This document shows positions 58,915 through 64,000 of a stretch of DNA of 64,000 nucleotides, in pieces. A program made the position numbers and the translations under genes. This DNA is from Francisella orientalis FNO12. Its GTDB lineage: Bacteria; Pseudomonadota; Gammaproteobacteria; Francisellales; Francisellaceae. The first letter of the stretch is position 1; each line of letters starts with the position of its first letter. The stretch spans positions 992,001-1,056,000 of the forward strand of contig NZ_CP011921.2 of NCBI RefSeq assembly GCF_001042525.2, in the 5' to 3' direction. The notes under the pieces are model-generated. The model was given only the letters and a program-made list of their open reading frames with translations, was not told the DNA's origin and ran no database searches.

Positions 58915-60662
58915 ATGTCAGATGATAAGAAAAAGAAACGCCCATTGGATGACTATGATGCAAGTATCCCATCTATAGATCATAAGGGTAAGTATGGTGC
59001 AGAGCCTCCTTTATATAATGTACCATTAGGTCCTAATATGGTTGATGAGATATTAGAAGGTCCTGTAGAGCTATGTAGTGTAAATAATTTTGTATATGAT
59101 AAGTTATGGACAAAGCCAGCATATGATCTGTTACTAGATAAGGTTAAGAAACTAAATAAAGATTGGCAAGATAAGACTATAGATACTATAGATCATCAAA
59201 ATACTGACTTTACTAATCTAAATGCTCAAGACTGTGCCATAGTATCTAATAAATATACAGGTGCTAATTTTGGAAACGCTAAATTTACTAAGACAAAAAT
59301 ACATGGTGGTGAGTTTAAGAGTTGCCAATTTGAGAATAACTCTTTTACTAATGCTGAAATAGGGCAAGCAAATTTCGATAACTGTACTTTTACAAATGTA
59401 GAGTTTGATGGAACAAATATAAAAGATGTAGAGTTTAAAAACTGTACTTTTAGTAAGTGTAGCTTTCTTGGTACACAACTCCATACAAGTGACTTCTACG
59501 ACTGTAATACTCTTGAATGTATCTTTAATTCTGAGATTGGTACAAAGGTAATATATTTGATACTAAGATTTCAAAGAGTGAATTTAATAAAAGCCAGTTT
59601 AGCTCAATTGTAATTGATTCAGTCACATTAGTTGATAGCTCACTTCTTAAAGCAACATTTTTTGCAAGTCAGATACAGAATAGTGATTTTAGTAATAATG
59701 CTTGGTTAAAGGTTAGCTTTGCTCATGGTAATAGCATCTATAAATATTCTCTTTATAATGAAAATATCCAGCAATGTAACTTTAGTGATAGTGAGTGGAT
59801 AGCTAATGAGGTACAAAACTCTCAGACGTTAAGAAATGATTTCTCTGCTGTTGAGATTCCTGATAGTGATTTTGTAGGTCTTAAAAGTGCTGGAGATAAT
59901 TTTGCTACAGCAAATATTTCTAATTGTAAGTTCGTAGATTGTGATTTATATCAAGCTAATTGTACTGGTACAGATTTTATATGTTACACAAGCATACAGA
60001 ACTGTACCTTAGATAAACTAATTTATGCGTTTGCAATGATGCTACCAGACTTTGATGAGAACCAACTTAAAAAGACATCTCAAGCACAGATAAAGCTATT
60101 AGATGACAAGGATGTTAAATTTGGTTATCCAAGTACTAAAGCAGAAATAAATACACCTAAGGCTACAGTAACAGGTGTATCAAATGGTTATAGATACTTT
60201 GGGACAATATCGTTATCAGGAGATATGACAGTTACAGATACACAGAGTCCAATATCAAATGTGACTTTAGAGCAAAAGAAAGTATCTATAGAAAACTCAG
60301 TATCGGAAGAAATTCAGAAATGGATACATAATGACTATGGTAAAGCTCCTAAAGATCAAAGTAATGATAATGCTGCTATTGTCGATGTGGTTACCAATAT
60401 TGATTTTGAAAATATCAACAAAAGTATAAATATATCTTGGAAATTTGCTAGTTATACAATAACACAAACTGTTTTTCAACCTGATGAAAAAGGTAATATT
60501 TATGTTGAAGGAACTATAACAAAATCTAATGAAGATATTACTATTGATAAGAGGTTTATATCGTCAAGTTCTTTAACTATAGATTTTGCTATAACTTTTA
60601 TAAAAAATGGAAAAGAAGCTGAAGCCAAACAAGAGAGTTTTTTACACGAATTTGCTGTTTGA
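58915..60662 (+). pseudogene. Large pentapeptide-repeat protein, one frameshift
   Basis: ATG 58915 starts a charged head (MSDDKKKKRPLDDYDAS) and a helical part, then a run of pentapeptide-like repeats (A/C-F/N-x-x pattern, as in NFGNAKFTKTKIHGGEFKSC) from about residue 100. Near 59548 one A is missing (ACAAAGG; ACAAAAGG expected) and the frame stops at 59613; the sense continues GNIFDTKISKSEFNKSQFS without further interruption to 60662, about 582 aa in all. The C-terminal half is beta-rich (GYRYFGTISLSGDMTVTD, ITWKFASYTITQ region). The right-handed beta helix may mimic DNA or bind a partner; effector-like use is inferred from the downstream cassette. No signal peptide. Confidence 0.75.
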
Positions 60663-60782
60663 CTAAAGTACACTCTTTCAATAACTGGTACGGTAATCAG
60701 CTTTATTCCTCATCCTATAGCTAGAGGAGTTGGTTTAGGAATGAGAGGTACAGCTTTAGCTATGAGTAAGGCGGGAGTGTAA
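60663..60782 (+). repeat. Tail-peptide copy 1 (in frame after the pentapeptide stop)
   Basis: Right after the TGA at 60660-60662 the same frame continues LKYTLSITGTVISFIPHPI and ends GTALAMSKAGV with TAA at 60780-60782 (39 codons). It has the core SFIPHPIARGVGLGMRG. A readthrough or a former start could translate it; there is no ATG. The same core recurs at 61149-61250 and 61612-61713, each time beside a small membrane protein gene, so it is a repeated unit rather than chance. Confidence 0.6.
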
Positions 60783-60784
60783 CT

Positions 60785-61162
60785 ATGAAAAAGTTATATT
60801 TAGCTCTATCTTTTATTACTCTATTTCTTTTGTTTGCTTTACTTAAAGGAACATATTTGCAAATAATGTATTTCGCAGAAACTATTCCTTTTTCTTTATT
60901 AGATTTATTTATTCTTATATCTTTATACTTTTCTTTTAAAAGAAAAATATATTCATCAATAATTATATGCATATATTCATTATTTACTTTAATTAAAATA
61001 GGAAATATTTCAAATATCCCTGTTACAATATTTAATTCTATTTCTAATGGTAATTTCCAACTTGCTGCTGTATTACTATTTTTATGCATAACTTTAGTAT
61101 TGAGTATTGTTATATTCATATTATGGTTATTAAAATTTAGTTCTAATAATGATGGTAAATGA
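60785..61162 (+). CDS. Small membrane protein 1 (possible immunity-type)
   Basis: 125 aa, ATG 60785, three bases after the tail-1 TAA. Three to four membrane segments: LYLALSFITLFLLFALL (residues 3-19), SLLDLFILISLYFSF, SSIIICIYSLFTLIKIG and LAAVLLFLCITLVLSIVIFI. The only polar parts are short loops and a tail SSNNDGK. It is paralogous to the protein at 61247 (shared DLFI..S..FS.K.K..SS and the loop before ...F.S...G...). I cannot name a family. Position right after an effector-like protein suggests an immunity role; that is inference. Confidence 0.6.
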   Translation: MKKLYLALSFITLFLLFALLKGTYLQIMYFAETIPFSLLDLFILISLYFSFKRKIYSSIIICIYSLFTLIKIGNISNIPVTIFNSISNGNFQLAAVLLFLCITLVLSIVIFILWLLKFSSNNDGK

Positions 61163-61250
61163 AGTTAGTTTCTTGCCTCATCCTATAGCAAAAGGTGTAG
61201 GTTTAGATTTGCGAGGAGCAGGACTGGGAATAGGAGCTTTAGCGGAATGA
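61149..61250 (+). CDS. Tail-peptide copy 2, overlapping both neighbours
   Basis: 33 aa from ATG 61149 (MMVNEVSFLPHPIAKG, end GIGALAE). It overlaps the last 14 bases of the upstream membrane gene in another frame and ends in an ATGA that overlaps the start of the next one. Core FLPHPIAKGVGLDLRGAG is the same as in copies 1 and 3. Coupled translation from gene to gene is therefore possible. Very short; supported by recurrence and overlaps rather than by family. Confidence 0.5.
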   Translation: MMVNEVSFLPHPIAKGVGLDLRGAGLGIGALAE

Positions 61251-61561
61251 AAAAATTATATTTTATCCAAACAACCTCAATTATAGGGTTACTTATTTCA
61301 TTAATTTTTGCAAGATATACTTTAATCACTATCTTTCATGAATATATTAGTTTAGAGGATTTATTTATTGTAGTAAGTATTTTCTTTTCAATAAAGAATA
61401 AGGTAATTTCATCTTTTATTATGCTAATTTATAGCATTTACTTTTTTATAAATGTTGGAATATTTTTATCTGTCCCTAAGTTGATTTTTAGTGCTTTTCA
61501 AGATGGTGCTTATCAATATGGATTTAACTTTCTATTTCAGCTAATAAATCTACTAATATAA
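61247..61561 (+). CDS. Small membrane protein 2 (paralogue of 60785-61162)
   Basis: 104 aa, ATG 61247 within the ATGA overlap with tail copy 2. Helices at about residues 5-22 (YFIQTTSIIGLLISLIFA), DLFIVVSIFFSI, SSFIMLIYSIYFFINVG and FNFLFQLINLLI. It aligns with the upstream protein (DLFI, SIK-KVISSFIM against SFKRKIYSSIII), about 20 aa shorter at the end. No signal or domain recognised. Same inference about a possible immunity role. Confidence 0.6.
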   Translation: MKKLYFIQTTSIIGLLISLIFARYTLITIFHEYISLEDLFIVVSIFFSIKNKVISSFIMLIYSIYFFINVGIFLSVPKLIFSAFQDGAYQYGFNFLFQLINLLI

Positions 61562-61611
61562 ATGATATTAGTAATTTTATAGATAAATAAAACATCAAAA
61601 GAAGATGCTAA

Positions 61612-61713
61612 ATGAAGATTAAATATACACTTTCAATAATTGGTACTGTAATAAGCTTTATTCCTCATCCAACAGTTAGAGGAGTTGGTTTAGGAATAAA
61701 GGGTACTACATAG
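61612..61713 (+). CDS. Tail-peptide copy 3
   Basis: 33 aa, ATG 61612 to TAG 61711-61713: MKIKYTLSIIGTVISFIPHP, then TVRGVGLGIKGTT. At nucleotide level it is close to copy 1 (ACTTTCAATAATTGGTACTG against CTCTTTCAATAACTGGTACG), so one is a recent duplicate of the other. No membrane gene follows; coq7 is convergent 37 bases later. It may be the broken last unit of the array. Confidence 0.5.
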   Translation: MKIKYTLSIIGTVISFIPHPTVRGVGLGIKGTT

Positions 61714-61749
61714 ATTATAAGTGAAACAATGATTCAAATATGATTATGT

Positions 61750-62385
61750 TTAAAACCTATACGCTAGTGTAGTCATTACCTTTGACTGAAGTTTCATTAT
61801 AGCTTTTACAGGCTTAGGTAACTTTTTACCACCAGCCTTCTCTGCTTCTATAGCGTGATCTGATTCATCAAGATACATCTGTTTAAGTATCTCTCGTGAG
61901 CGATTATCATTCACTGGCAAATTTTTCAAATGTGAATCCAAGTGTTTCATAACCTGCTTTTCTGTCTCTACAACGAAACCATAACTTAAACTATCACTGA
62001 TAGAGCCCGCAGTAGCCCCTATTCCAAATGATGCCCAATACCAAAAAGGATTAAGTAAGCTTGGCTTAGCCCCTAGTTCTTCTAATCGCTCCGCACACCA
62101 TGCTAGATGATCATATTCTTCATTGGCAGCATGATATAAATGCTCTTTAGTTTGCGCTGATTTTGCTACAGATGCCTGCCCTCTATAAAGTCCTTGAGCA
62201 CAAATCTCTCCTGTATAATCAACTCGCATTAGTCCAGCAGCATGTTTTTTATCATCATCTGATAATTGACCATCTACCGTATCACCACTTGGTGACTTTC
62301 TATTAGGATTAAGAGGCAGTTTTGTAAATCTTGCATAACTGTCAATTTCCTCAACAACTTTATCTAAAAAAGATAATTTTCTCAT
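61750..62385 (-). CDS. coq7: Demethoxyubiquinone hydroxylase (diiron)
   Basis: 211 aa Coq7/UbiF-replacing enzyme. Diiron ligands of the ferritin-like bundle: Glu in RVDYTGEICAQG, EEYDHLAW (ExxH), Glu in VETEKQV and ESDHAIEAE (ExxH). It hydroxylates the ring C5 in ubiquinone synthesis; Francisella uses this instead of UbiF. Linked pathway gene ispB is at 204-1181. ATG 62385 and the end TTLAYRF are normal. Intact. Confidence 0.95.
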   Translation of the reverse strand: MRKLSFLDKVVEEIDSYARFTKLPLNPNRKSPSGDTVDGQLSDDDKKHAAGLMRVDYTGEICAQGLYRGQASVAKSAQTKEHLYHAANEEYDHLAWCAERLEELGAKPSLLNPFWYWASFGIGATAGSISDSLSYGFVVETEKQVMKHLDSHLKNLPVNDNRSREILKQMYLDESDHAIEAEKAGGKKLPKPVKAIMKLQSKVMTTLAYRF

Positions 62386-62400
62386 AACCGATCTTCCTAG

Positions 62401-62898
62401 TTAAATAAAACTAAATAGTGCATTAGCAGCAACAATTGAAAAAAGCAAATTAAGTATCAAAAATACCCAACCCACAGAGTATCCTTCTTTAATAGAAAAT
62501 ACAGCATAGATAGCTAACACTATACCACAAACTACCATGGGCTCATTTCTACCTAATAGTATACCAAAACACAAAGCTACAAGCCCTACAAAAGCACAAA
62601 CTCTAGCTGTATTTATCTTATATTTGCTAAAATAAAAGATTGAAAACACAACTGCAAGGATTATAAATATTAGTAAATTATATATTTGAGGAAAACTAAA
62701 AAAGACCATTGTTGCGCTAACAAATGCGATACCTTGAAAACCACTAAAAAATGGTTCCTTTTGAATAACAGCTGATAAAAACAAGAAAAAAGTCGCAAAA
62801 AAAACTATAAGATTTTTTTGAGTAACATCTATTTCAACTAAACCAAACATAAATATGATTAGACCTATAATTCCCACCAATAAGCCTGAGTTGTTCAT
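62401..62898 (-). CDS. Polytopic inner membrane protein, unknown
   Basis: 165 aa from ATG 62898 (MNNSGLLVGIIGLIIFMFGLV), preferred because the 28 residues before it (from 62982) are polar and not membrane-like. About six hydrophobic segments (NLIVFFATFFLFLSAV; FFSGFQGIAFVSATMVFF; LIFIILAVVFSIFYF; VCAFVGLVALCFGILLG; GIVLAIYAVFSI; VFLILNLLFSIVAANALF). I do not recognise a family. It is 15 bases upstream of coq7 on the same strand and so may be in the same transcript. No lesion seen. Confidence 0.65.
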   Translation of the reverse strand: MNNSGLLVGIIGLIIFMFGLVEIDVTQKNLIVFFATFFLFLSAVIQKEPFFSGFQGIAFVSATMVFFSFPQIYNLLIFIILAVVFSIFYFSKYKINTARVCAFVGLVALCFGILLGRNEPMVVCGIVLAIYAVFSIKEGYSVGWVFLILNLLFSIVAANALFSFI

Positions 62899-63016
62899 AA
62901 CTTTTTTAACATACAAAAAATCAAATAAGTTTAATTGAAAACTATTATAATTATAAACTATAATCGTTACAAAAGTTTTCATTGAATAACAGCTAAACTA
63001 TTAGTTATAATTATGA

Positions 63017-64000
<984 letters not shown>

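Noticed and set aside
59218-59484. Minus-strand frame opposite the pentapeptide repeats
   Set aside because: It reflects the regular repeat composition on the sense strand.

Overview
The window is AT-rich, gene-dense bacterial DNA that I assign to Francisella from marker genes: a FipA/FipB-like pair (FKBP-N-domain protein plus DsbA-like lipoprotein), two members of the DUF3573 outer-membrane family (FupA/FslE type), an FtlC-like TolC protein and a Francisella-like housekeeping order. About 25 genes are broken by frameshifts, in-frame stops or deletions, and remains of a haem catalase lie next to oxyR. To my knowledge the F. tularensis group relies on KatG, so this looks more like a decaying, host-restricted Francisella (F. 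persica / tick-symbiont type) than a classical F. tularensis. The species call is an inference.

Layout. 1-22.3 kb is mostly intact housekeeping on the minus strand: an FKBP end, ispB, a PQ-loop membrane protein under a TPP riboswitch, a holD?/rimI/rluB/pilF/rlmN/dnaB cluster, rpsF-rpsR-rplI, a CvfB-like protein, ygfZ-rep, tal, an M17 aminopeptidase, an FtlC-like TolC, alaS and a second UvrD-like helicase. pilF is already broken. 22.3-29.5 kb mixes intact genes (rsfS, fipA, fipB, msrBA) with wrecks (queG, a Bcr-type MFS pump, tspO, a BCCT transporter). 29.7-31.6 kb is intact (SpoU methylase, His-rich protein, thioesterase, glutaredoxin).

31.6-48.2 kb is a graveyard: bile-salt-hydrolase-like amidase, radical SAM enzyme, LolA-like protein, alpha/beta hydrolase, NAD(P)HX repair enzyme, dipeptide epimerase with its DUF819 permease, catalase, SDR, multicopper oxidase, and a lysine-degradation operon (lysine 6-dehydrogenase-like, ALDH7, DUF1338/HglS). 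Two apparent deletions fused neighbouring genes there. Glutathione peroxidase, a Prx5-type peroxiredoxin and oxyR survive inside it, so part of the peroxide defence is kept while catalase is lost.

48.3-58.2 kb has an intact dnaQ / M15 peptidase / COG3014 lipoprotein operon, two broken DUF3573 outer-membrane genes, a broken yjdM, AhpC-type peroxiredoxin, a HAD phosphatase, a secreted lipase-like protein and tcdA. 58.2-61.7 kb holds a broken SLT-like gene, a large pentapeptide-repeat protein, and then an unusual tandem array in which a short conserved peptide (core FIPHP..RGVGL) alternates three times with two paralogous small membrane proteins. It resembles a polymorphic effector/immunity cassette and is the best candidate here for an undescribed system. 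The window ends with coq7, a membrane protein and the 5' part of mdh.

I saw no tRNA, rRNA, CRISPR array or insertion sequence. Many lesions are single-base changes in A/T runs, so assembly error should be excluded before each gene is called dead. In-frame stops and large deletions elsewhere argue that much of the decay is real.
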